From the NCBI GenBank assembly GCA_900545815.1, contig URAM01000032.1:1-20253 (forward strand): 20,253 nucleotides of DNA, given 5' to 3'. Each line of letters starts with the position of its first letter. The first letter of the stretch is position 1. Origin of the DNA: an uncultured Eubacteriales bacterium. GTDB taxonomy: Bacteria; Bacillota; Clostridia; Oscillospirales; Oscillospiraceae. The notes under the pieces were generated by a model, which was given only the letters and a program-made list of their open reading frames with translations, searched no databases and was not told the DNA's origin. Shown piece after piece: positions 7,460 to 14,189 of this stretch. The translations under genes and the position numbers were made by a program.

Positions 7460-9409
7460 TTACAGAAACGCGATGCAGAAGACCAGGACAAAGGCGATCG
7501 CCACCACGCCGTACAGAGCGTAGTCGTTGACGATACCGCTGTGCCAGTCATGCATATAGCTGAAGTACTTTTTCAGGTTATGCTTGAAGCCCCAGAACAG
7601 GTCGGAGCCGCCAACCTGAGAATAAACGCTTTCTTCACCGGAGAAGAAGGGTTCATACTTGGCGTCAGCCGGAGCAACCTGATCTGCCTGTGCGATCTCA
7701 GCCGGCATTTCCAAGGTGCCGACCTTCTTGTTGGAGCCCAGGATTGCGACCAGAGCCACAGCGCAAGTGACGCAGAACAGCAGGAGCAGCCAAACGATGG
7801 GGTCCCAAGTGCCGGCGAAGTTGATGGCGGTGTCGCCCAGGGTGTTGGTGACGCCGTGAGCGGCTGCGTAGCCGTCGCCCATCATCTTATCCACATAGTT
7901 CACAGCGTTGGAAGCTGCGGCGGTTGCAGGTGCGAGGAGGTAATCGGTGACTTTGCCGGGCAGCAGGCCGGTGAGGATACACAGGACGGCCAGAATCCAC
8001 ATGGGGATGCGCATACCCAGGGAAACTTCTTTCGCATCCTTGAATTCGGGGTTGAGCTGGCCGAAGAAGACGCTCTGGGAGACCTTGATGAAGGAAGCCA
8101 GGGTCAGCACGGAGGTGATCAGCGCAACGATACAGACAAAGATGAAGAAGAAGTTGTTGCTCTCAGCGCCCTTTTCAAAGGCTGCCTGGTAGATGTACCA
8201 CTTGGAGGCAAAGCCGTTGAAGGGGGGCAGGCCGCTGATGGAAGCGGCGCCGATGAGGAACAGGATGCAGGTGCGGGGCATCTTCTTTGCCAGACCACCC
8301 AGCTTATCCAGATCCAGGCTGCCGGTGGCGTGCTGGACAGCGCCAGCAGTCAGGAACAGCAGGCCCTTGAACAGGGTGTGGTTCATGGCGTGGAACAGGC
8401 CGGAGCTGAGACCCAGGGCAGTGCCCAGACCCAGAGCGGTGATGACGTAGCCCACCTGAGAGATGGAATGGAAGGCCAGCAGCCGCTTGAAGTTATGCTG
8501 ATTGAACGCCATGGTGACGCAGACGAACATACTGATGGTGCCAAAGCCGACCACCAGATACTGCACTGCGGGAACCTGGATGTTCTGGAACAGCGCATAG
8601 ACCAGACGGATGATGCCATAGACGCCGCACTTGGTGAGGACGCCGGAGATCATCAGGGAGATGGAAGCAGGTGCCACAGCGTGGGCATCGGCTGCCAGGG
8701 GGTGGAAGGGGAAGATGAACGCCTTGGTGCCGAAGCCGATGAATAGCAGGCCGAAGGCCACCATCAGGATGGGGGTGTTGCCCTTTTCCGCCAGCATGGC
8801 AGAGATCTGAGCCAGGTTCAGGGTGTGCAGCTGGTTGTAGAGGATGGCAATCCCCACCAGGACAGCAGTGGAACCCAGGGAGCCGACGGCCAGATACTTG
8901 AACGCACCTTCGATGGCGCCTTCATAGTCGTTCCGGAATGCGGTCAGCGCCACGGCGGAGAAGGTCATGATCTCGATCATGACGAAGATGTTGAACAAGT
9001 CGCCAGAGAGCACCAGACCCAGCACGGAGCCGGAGAGCATGAGGAACAGGCTGAAATAGTTGGCCTGGCTGTCATCGTGTGCCATATAGGTGAAGGCATA
9101 GATGCAGGAGGCAAACACGGCGACCGTGACGATCAGGCCGAAGAACAGGCTCAGCGCGTCCACTTCGATGCCGATACCGATGGCCCAGCCGGACACCGGT
9201 GCCCAGTCGCCCAGCCAATAAGCAATGACTTCGCCATCCATCATGATCGGCTTGATGAGCAGGAACATGAGAACCATAGCCCCGCCCGTAATGATAAATG
9301 AGATGGTGTTGCGGACTGCGGCGCTCTTACGGCCAAACAGTGCAACCAGGAATGCCCCGAGGAACAGACCCATAATGGCCAGAACCGGGAAGTGAGACAT
9401 ATTAATCAT
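7460..9409 (-). CDS. mrpD: Antiporter-like subunit MrpD/MbhH (NuoL/M/N family), with MbhI-like C-terminal part
   Basis: A 649-residue multi-pass protein of the proton-conducting NuoL/M/N/MrpD family. Residues about 1-490 form the antiporter core with the conserved membrane charges: Glu146 in MIEIMTF, Lys229 in GTKAFIFPFHPLAADAH, Lys260 in GVLTKCG, Lys348 and Lys442. Archaeal MbhH is about 510 residues. The extra part here holds a membrane segment (538-557), a roughly 70-residue hydrophilic stretch able to form a lateral helix, and a final membrane helix (630-649), the layout expected for MbhI or for the NuoL C-terminal arm. No separate MbhI gene was found. The start is the ATG overlapping the MrpC-like stop by one base, with AGGAGG 11 nt upstream; a second ATG lies three codons in. 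Confidence 0.9.
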   Translation of the reverse strand: MINMSHFPVLAIMGLFLGAFLVALFGRKSAAVRNTISFIITGGAMVLMFLLIKPIMMDGEVIAYWLGDWAPVSGWAIGIGIEVDALSLFFGLIVTVAVFASCIYAFTYMAHDDSQANYFSLFLMLSGSVLGLVLSGDLFNIFVMIEIMTFSAVALTAFRNDYEGAIEGAFKYLAVGSLGSTAVLVGIAILYNQLHTLNLAQISAMLAEKGNTPILMVAFGLLFIGFGTKAFIFPFHPLAADAHAVAPASISLMISGVLTKCGVYGIIRLVYALFQNIQVPAVQYLVVGFGTISMFVCVTMAFNQHNFKRLLAFHSISQVGYVITALGLGTALGLSSGLFHAMNHTLFKGLLFLTAGAVQHATGSLDLDKLGGLAKKMPRTCILFLIGAASISGLPPFNGFASKWYIYQAAFEKGAESNNFFFIFVCIVALITSVLTLASFIKVSQSVFFGQLNPEFKDAKEVSLGMRIPMWILAVLCILTGLLPGKVTDYLLAPATAAASNAVNYVDKMMGDGYAAAHGVTNTLGDTAINFAGTWDPIVWLLLLFCVTCAVALVAILGSNKKVGTLEMPAEIAQADQVAPADAKYEPFFSGEESVYSQVGGSDLFWGFKHNLKKYFSYMHDWHSGIVNDYALYGVVAIAFVLVFCIAFL

Positions 9410-9759
9410 TAGCCGTTCAACCTCCTGATCTGATCTGTGTTGATGCTGCCATACTGCTTCTTCGCCATCATGACCAGGCTCAGCGCCATAGCGGTGGTGC
9501 AGGCGCCGATGACGATGGAGGTCAAGGTCAGTGCCTGGGGCACAGGATCCACGAAGAAGGATGCTCGGTTGAGTTCGGACATGACAAAGATCGGAGCGGT
9601 GCCGCCGTCATGGAAGCCTACTGAAACGATCATCAGGTTGGCGCCATAGTCCGTCATGCCCATGCCAATGCAGGTTCTCATCATATCTTTCTTTGCAATC
9701 ATGCAGTACATACCCAGCACGATCAGACAGAAGGAACCGATGTAATTGATTTGCATCAT
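9409..9759 (-). CDS. mrpC: MrpC/MbhG subunit (NuoK-like)
   Basis: A 116-residue protein with three membrane segments, homologous to NuoK and MrpC. The stretch DPVPQALTLTSIVIGACTTA (71-90) is the family signature, and the preceding region contains the MIAKKDMMRTCIG...GANLMIV helix pair. In Mrp and Mbh complexes this small subunit forms part of the ion path between the MrpD-like and MrpB-like units. It starts with two consecutive ATG codons; the first overlaps the stop of the MrpB-like gene as ATGA. Annotation as a stand-alone antiporter would mislead, because the neighbours are hydrogenase genes. Confidence 0.9.
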   Translation of the reverse strand: MMQINYIGSFCLIVLGMYCMIAKKDMMRTCIGMGMTDYGANLMIVSVGFHDGGTAPIFVMSELNRASFFVDPVPQALTLTSIVIGACTTAMALSLVMMAKKQYGSINTDQIRRLNG

Positions 9760-10196
9760 TTCGCTTCACTTCCTTCCTCTTTGTCCAGCAGGCCCAGCAT
9801 GAGCATCAGCAGGCAGCAGATGCCTGTGAACACGTTGCAGCCGACTGCGTTGTTCATGAACTGCACCGTCTCGATCTCCCAGTGGTGGGAGAGGATGATG
9901 TTCAGGCAGAAATTGCCGCCTGCGCAGATGCCGACCACGGCCACTGCGATGTAGACGATCTCAGCCACTGCTTCCAGGCGGGGGATGTAGCCCTTCTGAT
10001 AGTTGAAGTAGTTCTTCCGTCCGCCGTAGCCCAGGAAAAACAGCAGGAATGCGCCCGCTGCCAGAACGCCGCCCTGGAAGCCGCCGCCGGGGCTGCTGTC
10101 GCCATGCATGATGACACAAATGCCGAACATGGCTGCCAGAGGCATGAAGGTATCCGCTCTGCACTTGACGATAATGTCTTTCCGTTTCAGTTTCAT
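9756..10196 (-). CDS. mrpB: MrpB/MbhF subunit
   Basis: A 146-residue membrane protein with about four membrane segments. The motif HGDSSPGGGFQGGV (31-44) is the conserved glycine-rich turn of the MnhB/MrpB family (usually HxxPGGGFxGG). It starts 7 nt after the MbhE-like gene, and its AGGAGG ribosome binding site lies inside that gene's last codons. In Mbh of Pyrococcus the equivalent is MbhF, part of the module proposed to exchange Na+ for H+. Confidence 0.9.
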   Translation of the reverse strand: MKLKRKDIIVKCRADTFMPLAAMFGICVIMHGDSSPGGGFQGGVLAAGAFLLFFLGYGGRKNYFNYQKGYIPRLEAVAEIVYIAVAVVGICAGGNFCLNIILSHHWEIETVQFMNNAVGCNVFTGICCLLMLMLGLLDKEEGSEAK

Positions 10197-10203
10197 CTTC
10201 TCA

Positions 10204-10554
10204 TCACGCCTCCTTCTTATCTTTTTTCACCTTGCGCAGGATGACCAGGGAGCCGGTAACGGCGGTGACCAGGATGAAGCTCTCGCCCATGGTATCGTAA
10301 CCACGGAAGTTAAAGACGATGCTTGCAACCACGTTGTGAGAGACGGTCTTATCCAGGTTGTTCTTCACGATGATGTCCGCAACGCCATCGGGATTGGAGA
10401 CATCATATTCCTGCGGGTTTTCGTACAGAGCGATCACGTCGGTCTTAGAACCGTCATAGGTGCTGCCGCTCTGATACATAATGCCTGCGGCGTAGATACC
10501 ACAGATCAGGATCGCAATCAGGGCGATTGCGCCAATCGCTTTTTTCAGTTTCAT
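10204..10554 (-). CDS. mbhE: MbhE-like subunit
   Basis: A 116-residue protein with an N-terminal membrane helix (about 5-25), a roughly 50-residue hydrophilic loop that probably faces outside, and a C-terminal helix. The stretch VFNFRGYDTMGESFILVTAV (80-99) matches the conserved R-G-x-D-T-x-G-E motif of MbhE and of the corresponding segment of MrpA/MrpB. It overlaps the preceding MbhD-like gene as ATGA and is followed closely by the MrpB-like gene, exactly the D-E-F order of archaeal mbh operons. Family assignment relies on this motif and gene order. Confidence 0.82.
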   Translation of the reverse strand: MKLKKAIGAIALIAILICGIYAAGIMYQSGSTYDGSKTDVIALYENPQEYDVSNPDGVADIIVKNNLDKTVSHNVVASIVFNFRGYDTMGESFILVTAVTGSLVILRKVKKDKKEA

Positions 10555-10805
10555 ACGTCCTCCTCCTCGACCTTGCGCAGGGCAACAATGTACAGAACAG
10601 TGGAGAGAACTGCGCCAACGCTGGCTTCTGCAATGGCCACGTCCGGTGCCTGAAGCAGGATAAATTCCAGAGCTACAAGGGCGCCGACTGCGTCCAGAGC
10701 GATAACGGAGTGGATCAGCTTATCGGCCTGCACTGCAATAATGGCAGAGACTACGATGCTGATGACCACCAGCGTGTTAAGAACCATAATCAAGGTACCG
10801 CTCAT
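10551..10805 (-). CDS. mbhD: MbhD-like subunit (DUF4040, MrpA C-terminal-like)
   Basis: An 84-residue protein with three membrane segments. The motif LLQAPDVAIAEASVGA (50-65) is the conserved part of MbhD and of the C-terminal region of MrpA. It stands alone as in Mbh complexes, not fused to a NuoL-like domain as in true Mrp antiporters, and this supports the Mbh assignment. It overlaps the MrpG-like stop and the next start by ATGA junctions on both sides. Confidence 0.87.
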   Translation of the reverse strand: MSGTLIMVLNTLVVISIVVSAIIAVQADKLIHSVIALDAVGALVALEFILLQAPDVAIAEASVGAVLSTVLYIVALRKVEEEDV

Positions 10806-11155
10806 TCGGGATCATCCTCCTTGTAATCATTTATTACCATCTTGCTGGAAGGCAGTACGCCCGAGTTGCAAGCCGCCCTGCACATGGAATGGTTGGAAAC
10901 CGGGTTGGTCAGCAGAACCATCAGCATGATGACGATCAGCTTCACATAAGTGCCAGCCTCTGCTGCATTGGTGCCGATGGCGTAGACGATACCGCCCAGC
11001 GCCAGGAAGATATTGCCCAAGCTGCCGATGCAGGTGGAAGCCTGGAGACGGCCGAATACGTCCGGCATCCGGACCACGCCCATGACACCGACAAAGGTGA
11101 AGAACGCACCCAGCCCCAGCAGAATATCAATAATCACTCGCAAAGTCATATTCAT
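10802..11155 (-). CDS. mrpG: MrpG/MbhC subunit
   Basis: A 117-residue membrane protein of the MnhG/MrpG family with three membrane segments. GVVRMPDVFGRLQAST (about 26-41) corresponds to the family's G-x-x-R-x-P-D-x-x-x-R-L-H-A motif, with Gln in place of the usual His. The hydrophilic tail after about residue 88 is somewhat longer than in compact homologues and ends in acidic residues. The start overlaps the MrpF-like stop as ATGA with GGAGGGAAG upstream; a second ATG two codons later is possible. Confidence 0.9.
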   Translation of the reverse strand: MNMTLRVIIDILLGLGAFFTFVGVMGVVRMPDVFGRLQASTCIGSLGNIFLALGGIVYAIGTNAAEAGTYVKLIVIMLMVLLTNPVSNHSMCRAACNSGVLPSSKMVINDYKEDDPE

Positions 11156-11406
11156 AGTCTTCCCTCCAGATAGCGGGATACGAAAACCGTACCGAAAAAG
11201 CCCAGAGCTGCGTCTACCAGAGCGACGTCCAAGTAGATGATACGACCGGTGTACATGGTGTAGGCCGCCAGGCCCAGTGCGGTCACCAGAGAGATACTGT
11301 CAATACCGCACAGCCGATCCACTGCCGTGGGGCCGTTGAGCACCCGAACCAGCAGGAACAGATCGAGTACCACACAGATAATCGCCGCAATCAGAAATTC
11401 AATCAT
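11152..11406 (-). CDS. mrpF: MrpF/MbhB subunit
   Basis: An 84-residue protein with three membrane segments, matching MnhF/MrpF. RVLNGPTAVDRLCGID (21-36) and DVALVDAALGFFGTV (60-74) are the two signature stretches. The ATG at 11406 is chosen because it overlaps the MrpE-like stop as ATGA and gives the normal family length; the longer open frame upstream of it lies inside the previous gene and is not family-like. Confidence 0.92.
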   Translation of the reverse strand: MIEFLIAAIICVVLDLFLLVRVLNGPTAVDRLCGIDSISLVTALGLAAYTMYTGRIIYLDVALVDAALGFFGTVFVSRYLEGRL

Positions 11407-11936
11407 TTCCAAATCCTCCCGATCCATTTTTCCATGGTACCCTTGATGATGTCGCCCGCTTTTTCGCGGTCCATTTCCGCCACATCGATCCAATGTACAT
11501 AGTAATAGTTGTTGCCTTCTTCATCCTCTGCCACGTCCACAGTGATGGTGCCGGGGGTCATGGTGATGCAGTTGCTGACCATGGCCAGGCCATACTCGCT
11601 CGTCAATCCTTTGGCAGCGGGCACGCGGATGATGCCGCTCTGGCAGTGGTTGCGCTTGCCGGTCAGGACGATGCCCACCATGCTCAGGTTCGCCTTGACC
11701 ATCTCCCAGAAGAACACGAAGATGTAAGCGATCAGCGCGAAGAACCGTGCCGGATTGAAGAAGTGGAATGCTTTGCTGTGGATAAAGAATTTTGCTGTGA
11801 ACGCTGCCACTGCTGCGCTGAAGATTGCGTCCATTAACAGGCCCAACGGATGTACTGACCAGGTCAGCAGGAGCCAGAACAGGAAGCAGAACACAAAAGT
11901 GGACAGCCATGCAGAGAATGTTGTCTTTTTCTGCAC
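11403..11936 (-). CDS. mrpE: MrpE/MbhA subunit
   Basis: A 177-residue protein of the MnhE/MrpE family: two or three N-terminal membrane segments, then a cytoplasmic domain with SNCITMTPGTITVDV (121-135), the family's A-N-S-I-T-L-T-P-G-T motif. The start is taken as GTG at 11936, one base after the hypB stop, because AAGGAGGGG lies 6 nt upstream; the ATG at 11963 would overlap hypB and has no such site. It opens the E-F-G-D-E-B-C-D series of Mrp-type genes. Confidence 0.9.
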   Translation of the reverse strand: MQKKTTFSAWLSTFVFCFLFWLLLTWSVHPLGLLMDAIFSAAVAAFTAKFFIHSKAFHFFNPARFFALIAYIFVFFWEMVKANLSMVGIVLTGKRNHCQSGIIRVPAAKGLTSEYGLAMVSNCITMTPGTITVDVAEDEEGNNYYYVHWIDVAEMDREKAGDIIKGTMEKWIGRIWK

Positions 11937-11937
11937 G

Positions 11938-12612
11938 TTACACCCCTCCTTTTTCTTTTCCAAGAATTACGTTGACTTTGTTGCTTATCCATTCCGTCAG
12001 TTCCCCCAGACCGTCTCCGGTGCGGGAGGAAACACGGAACACATTCACATTGGGGTTGACGCCCTTGGCGTCTGCTTCGACCTTTTGATCGTCGAAGTCA
12101 AAATAGGGCTGCATATCGAACTTGTTGAGCACCAGCGCATCGGTGGTGGCAAACATGAGCGGGTATTTCACCACTTTGTCATCCCCTTCCGGCACGCTGA
12201 GCAGCGCAATGCGGAAGTTTTCTCCGATGTTGAACTCCGCCGGACACACCAGGTTCCCGATGTTTTCCACCAGGATGATGTCCAGATCCGGCAGGGAGAA
12301 CTCCTTGAGCAGGTGCTGGATGCTCATGGCCTCGATATGGCAGGCTCCATCGGTGTCCAGCTGCACCACCGGAATGCCCATGGCGTGGATGGTATCCGCA
12401 TCCACTTGGCCGGCGATGTCGCCCTCGATGACACCGATGCGGTAGGTTTCCCGCAGGCGGTTGATCAAGGAGACGATCATACTGGTCTTACCAGCGCCGG
12501 GGGAACCCATGACGTTGATCAGACAAACCTGATGCTCGGCCAGCTCCGCTTTGACGGCGTCGCTGACATCCTCGTTCCACTCCATGACCTGGTGCATTAC
12601 TTTGATTTCCAT
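11938..12612 (-). CDS. hypB: Nickel-insertion GTPase HypB
   Basis: HypB is the GTPase that, with HypA, delivers nickel to the large subunit. The 224-residue protein has the P-loop GSPGAGKT (36-43), the GDIAGQVDADT switch region, the metal-site pair Cys91-His92, VENIGNLVCP with Cys123, and the NKFD guanine-specificity motif (163-166). There is no N-terminal histidine-rich stretch or CxxCGC motif, so this form should not store nickel. GGAGGTG lies about 9 nt before the ATG, inside the end of hypA. Confidence 0.96.
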   Translation of the reverse strand: MEIKVMHQVMEWNEDVSDAVKAELAEHQVCLINVMGSPGAGKTSMIVSLINRLRETYRIGVIEGDIAGQVDADTIHAMGIPVVQLDTDGACHIEAMSIQHLLKEFSLPDLDIILVENIGNLVCPAEFNIGENFRIALLSVPEGDDKVVKYPLMFATTDALVLNKFDMQPYFDFDDQKVEADAKGVNPNVNVFRVSSRTGDGLGELTEWISNKVNVILGKEKGGV

Positions 12613-12615
12613 GGA

Positions 12616-12957
12616 TCAATCCACCTCCAGACTTTCTACATAAAATTCATGCCCTGTCAGCAGCTTCAAGTCGGTGCTGCCGCAGGCGGGACACTGGATC
12701 TTGAGCTTGTCGATCTCATTCTCCGCCCCGCACTGGTTACAGCGCATGGTGATCGGTATCCGTCTCGTCACCAGCACTGCCCCCTCGGCGGCGGTGCCTT
12801 TGCTGAGGATATCGAAATATTGCTGTACGCACTGAGACACAATGCCAGAATATTCTCCGATCCGCAGATGGATCTCTCGAATCTTCTTCACATTGTGTTC
12901 TTTTGCCGTCTCTACGGCGATGTTTACAATACTCTGCGTGATAGATAGTTCATGCAT
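12616..12957 (-). CDS. hypA: Nickel chaperone HypA
   Basis: HypA binds nickel through its N-terminal MHE motif (His2) and carries a structural zinc in CNQC (73-76) and CPAC (89-92), all present in this 113-residue protein. The start ATG is 3 nt after the stop of the hydrogenase large subunit, and there is no clear Shine-Dalgarno sequence before it, so translation is probably coupled to the large subunit. This placement ties nickel insertion directly to synthesis of its client. Confidence 0.96.
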   Translation of the reverse strand: MHELSITQSIVNIAVETAKEHNVKKIREIHLRIGEYSGIVSQCVQQYFDILSKGTAAEGAVLVTRRIPITMRCNQCGAENEIDKLKIQCPACGSTDLKLLTGHEFYVESLEVD

Positions 12958-12960
12958 AAC

Positions 12961-14043
12961 TTAGCAGTCCATACAGGAGAAGCAGGGGTCGATGGATGCC
13001 ACGATCAGGCCAGCGTCTGCCACGGTGTTGCCCTTGAGCATGGTTTCCACGGTGGGGGCATTTTTGAAGGTGGGCACGTGAATGCTCAGACGATGGTTGG
13101 TGGGGCCGCCATTGGTGACGACTTTATACACCAACTGACCACGGGGCGCCTCATGACAGCCTACGAATTCGCCGGCAGGAACCTTGGGGATCTTGTTGCC
13201 CAGGTTGATGGGGCCTTCAGGCAGCATATCAACGGCCTGACGAACGATCTTCATGCTCTCATAAGTCTCCAGGACACGGACGAGCACGCGGGCGAACACA
13301 TCGCCGGAGTCTACCACGGGGATGTTGAAGTCAAAGTCCTCATAAGAGGTATAGGGGGCGTCACGACGAACATCAATGTCCACGCCGGAAGCACGGGCGT
13401 GAGGGCCGACCGCACCGATGCGGATGGCATCTTCCCGCGTCAGGACGCCAACCCCCTGGGTTCTCATGGCCACGGTCTTATCAGTGGTCAGGAAGTGGGT
13501 CATGGGCTGCATCTTCACTTCCAGGTCATCCAGGGTGTCGATGATCTCCTTGCGCAGGTGATCGGGGATGTCTCGGCGGGCGCCGCCGATGGTGTTCATG
13601 GCATAGTTGACCCGATTGCCGGTGATGGCTTCCAGCAGATCCATGGTTCGTTCCCGATCGTTCCAGGAGTGCATGAACAGGCTGTCGTGGCCGATGATGT
13701 GACAGGCGATGCCCAGCCACAGCAGGTGGGAGTGGATGCGTTCCAGCTCGGAGATGATGACGCGGATATACTGACCACGCTTGGGCACCTCCATGCCGGC
13801 GATATTCTCCACGCACATGGCATAGGTCATGGCATGGGAGTGGGAGCAGATGCCGCAGACACGTTCCACCAGAACATCGGTCTGGATGAAGTTGCGTTCC
13901 TGGGCCAGCTTTTCGATGCCGCGGTGGTTGTAACCGATAAACACCTTGGCATCAGTGATCATTTCGCCGTCTACCGTAAGACGGGCATGGACCGGCTCTT
14001 CCAACGAAGGATGGTAAGGTCCGATCGGAATGGTATAGCTCAT
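12961..14043 (-). CDS. mbhL: [NiFe] hydrogenase large subunit, group 4 (MbhL/EchE/HycE-like)
   Basis: This is the catalytic subunit, 360 residues, first gene of the operon. The four NiFe ligands are visible: RVCGICSHSH at 61-70 (Cys63, Cys66, with His70) and DPCFSC at 352-357 (Cys354, Cys357). The protein ends three residues later, at Cys360, so there is no C-terminal extension for an endopeptidase to remove; none is encoded nearby. Other conserved group 4/NuoD stretches include PIGPYHPSLEEP near the start, IGYNHRGIEKL, and ISELERIHSHLLWLG. Lack of a NuoD-like loss of cysteines shows it is a hydrogenase and not a complex I subunit. AAGGAGGTT lies 6 nt before the ATG. Confidence 0.96.
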   Translation of the reverse strand: MSYTIPIGPYHPSLEEPVHARLTVDGEMITDAKVFIGYNHRGIEKLAQERNFIQTDVLVERVCGICSHSHAMTYAMCVENIAGMEVPKRGQYIRVIISELERIHSHLLWLGIACHIIGHDSLFMHSWNDRERTMDLLEAITGNRVNYAMNTIGGARRDIPDHLRKEIIDTLDDLEVKMQPMTHFLTTDKTVAMRTQGVGVLTREDAIRIGAVGPHARASGVDIDVRRDAPYTSYEDFDFNIPVVDSGDVFARVLVRVLETYESMKIVRQAVDMLPEGPINLGNKIPKVPAGEFVGCHEAPRGQLVYKVVTNGGPTNHRLSIHVPTFKNAPTVETMLKGNTVADAGLIVASIDPCFSCMDC

Positions 14044-14063
14044 GTGTTGAACCTCCTTAACAC
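14044..14063 (-). promoter_or_regulatory. Small hairpin with the Shine-Dalgarno sequence in its loop
   Basis: On the minus strand GTGTT and AACAC flank a 10-nt loop containing AAGGAGGTT, directly before the ATG of the large subunit. The 5-bp stem is weak alone but abuts a 14-bp stem and could stack on it. This is seen directly; any effect on translation is inference. Confidence 0.45.
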
Positions 14064-14100
14064 TGCCTGTTCCCCCGCTTCCCTAACGGGGGAACAGGCA
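14064..14100 (-). promoter_or_regulatory. Leader hairpin of the hydrogenase operon
   Basis: A perfect 14-bp stem (TGCCTGTTCCCCCG and its complement) with a 9-nt loop lies in the transcribed leader, ending 20 nt before the large-subunit ATG. No T run follows it on the minus strand, so it is not a standard terminator. It may stabilise the 5' end of a 13.5-kb message or act as a regulatory structure. Confidence 0.7.
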
Positions 14101-14127
14101 TCTTGTCTACCTTTTCTATCACGGGTG

Positions 14128-14141
14128 CTATATGAATATAG
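14128..14141. promoter_or_regulatory. Short palindrome just downstream of the operon promoter
   Basis: CTATATGAATATAG is a perfect 6-bp inverted repeat with a 2-bp centre, placed about 12-25 nt into the predicted transcript. That is a reasonable place for a repressor to bind. It does not match a Rex, FNR or NikR consensus that I know, so the regulator, if any, is unknown. Confidence 0.3.
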
Positions 14142-14159
14142 TATTGCATTGCCAGTTTG

Positions 14160-14188
14160 ATTATATTAAATTGTTAATTTCTTGTCAA
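14160..14188 (-). promoter_or_regulatory. Consensus SigA-type promoter of the hydrogenase operon
   Basis: On the minus strand TTGACA (14188-14183) and TATAAT (14165-14160) are separated by exactly 17 bp; both hexamers are perfect. Transcription should begin near 14153, giving a leader of about 110 nt before the large-subunit ATG. Confidence 0.88.
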
Positions 14189-14189
14189 G

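Noticed and set aside
6458..8746. Long plus-strand open frame of 762 codons opposite the NuoH-like and MrpD-like genes
   Set aside because: It is rich in His, Gln, Asp and Gly, lacks recognisable domains, and mirrors the codon phase of two well-conserved membrane proteins on the minus strand. It is an antisense shadow in GC-rich DNA.
10802..10830. Acidic DYKEDD tail on the MrpG-like protein resembling an epitope tag
   Set aside because: The match to the FLAG peptide is partial and lies at the natural end of the gene, overlapping the next start; it is coincidence.
9409..11936. Stand-alone Mrp Na+/H+ antiporter operon
   Set aside because: There is no full-length MrpA; only the MbhD and MbhE pieces are present, and hydrogenase genes lie on both sides in the same run. 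The Mbh-type complex explains all of them.
12961..14043. NuoD of complex I
   Set aside because: All four cysteine ligands of the NiFe site are present (RVCGIC and DPCFSC) and a full hyp set is in the operon, so this is a hydrogenase.
14166..14182. Rex-like operator in the hydrogenase promoter spacer
   Set aside because: The spacer has ATTAA and TTAAT arms with a 4-bp centre, but the outer bases of a Rex site are absent. AT-rich spacers give such matches by chance.
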